Below are positions 63,933 through 64,000 of a DNA stretch of 64,000 nt, piece after piece; the first letter of the stretch is position 1, and each line of letters starts with the position of its first letter. The stretch covers positions 96,380 to 160,379 of the forward strand of contig CAYXRF010000002.1 in the NCBI GenBank assembly GCA_964467585.1, read 5' to 3'. The DNA is from CALVLD01 sp964467585. Its GTDB lineage: Bacteria > Bacillota > Clostridia > Christensenellales > CAG-138. Under the pieces are notes generated by a model. It made no database searches, was not told the DNA's origin, and was given only the letters and a program-made list of their open reading frames with translations. Made by a program: the position numbers and the translations under genes.

Positions 63933-63975
63933 GTCCCTGCCGCCACCCAATCGGGCGGAAAAGAAAGGCAGGGAC
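63933..63975 (+). promoter_or_regulatory. Hairpin masking the ribosome binding site of the next gene
   Basis: GTCCCTGCC (63933-63941) pairs with GGCAGGGAC (63967-63975); an inner GCC/GGC-rich stem sits inside. The 3' arm contains the AGGGA that would bind the ribosome for the ATG at 63981. Possibly a translation-control element. Confidence 0.55.
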
Positions 63976-63980
63976 TTTAA

Positions 63981-64000
63981 ATGAGAAAGTTCAAAACAGC
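63981..64000 (+). CDS. Start of a gene cut by the window end
   Basis: ATG AGA AAG TTC AAA ACA GC, preceded by GGCAGGGAC and 5 nt. Only about six residues (MRKFKT) are visible, so no product can be named. It is likely the next module of the mobile element. Confidence 0.5.

Larger units (their letters stand above)
63573..63980 (+). other. Structured leader/intergenic region at island end
   Basis: About 400 bases without a convincing gene. It contains a 17-bp terminator hairpin (63626-63672), a second copy of the GCCGGACAT hairpin (63690-63708), a second terminator hairpin (63898-63930) and a hairpin covering the next gene's ribosome binding site (63933-63975). An ACTCAAT segment near 63591 can pair with ATTGAGT of the first terminator arm, an attenuator-like alternative (inference). 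Confidence 0.6.

Overview
The window looks like a chromosomal segment of an anaerobic, low- to mid-GC Clostridia-type Firmicute, probably a gut or rumen commensal. Supporting signs are AGGAGG-type ribosome binding sites, strong sigma-A promoters with 16-18 bp spacing, a T-box before thrS, an S-box (SAM) riboswitch, a YtxC sporulation-family gene beside thrS, a phosphotransbutyrylase/butyrate kinase pair, a PPi-type phosphofructokinase, arginine deiminase, a dockerin-tagged subtilase and a selenium-cofactor gene set. No genus can be named from the sequence alone.

Layout. 1-6500: tail of a glutamate-synthase-type flavoprotein, a Dabb protein, a class A penicillin-binding protein, thioredoxin, an anchored protein and ptb-buk for butyrate formation. 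6690-7390: a seven-tRNA operon (Pro, Glu, Met/Ile2, Asp, Thr, Tyr, Leu) with promoter and terminator. 7459-8340: an N-formylglutamate-amidohydrolase-like gene under a predicted S-box riboswitch. 8498-13385: a 1536-residue secreted subtilase with a C-terminal dockerin. 13396-18437: an ArsR-type regulator, ytxC, T-box/thrS and deoD. 18604-28094: lipoproteins, a degenerate polysaccharide-deacetylase-like protein, a zinc-ribbon membrane protein, a three-gene ABC-2 exporter, a membrane protein and a GNAT enzyme. 28166-33741: an amino-acid:cation symporter, a structured leader and hflX, a thymidylate-kinase-like gene, a CmpB-like membrane protein, a glycerophosphodiesterase and a small protein. 33842-37000 (minus): lipoprotein, lgt, DUF1292 protein and class II aldolase. 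37188-42063: tadA, YgiQ radical SAM protein, arginine deiminase and PPi-phosphofructokinase. 42163-48569: ECF transporter core (ecfA1-ecfA2-ecfT), a small membrane protein, truA, then yqeC-yqeB-selD. 48737-54287: Asp23 protein, FakA-like DAK2 protein, recG and a TrmA/RlmD-type RNA methyltransferase, closed by a strong terminator.

From about 54300 to the end the base composition becomes clearly AT-rich and codon use changes (AGA, AAT, GAT and TAT rich). This looks like acquired DNA inserted just after the RNA methyltransferase terminator. It opens with three 29-nt-period direct repeats and a sigma-A promoter, then six genes in one direction: a small excisionase-type HTH protein, an N6-adenine methyltransferase, a C5-cytosine methyltransferase, a fused PD-(D/E)XK nuclease/HsdM-type methyltransferase, a large ImmA/IrrE-type metallopeptidase with a C-terminal HTH, and an unrecognised 588-residue protein. 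Near-identical hairpins follow the last two genes, and the window ends in a 400-base leader with two intrinsic terminators and a hairpin masking the ribosome binding site of a further gene. This restriction/defence-like cluster is the best candidate here for an undescribed system. The S-box-controlled amidohydrolase and the hflX leader, which has a six-codon upstream reading frame and two mutually exclusive hairpins, are the best regulatory finds.
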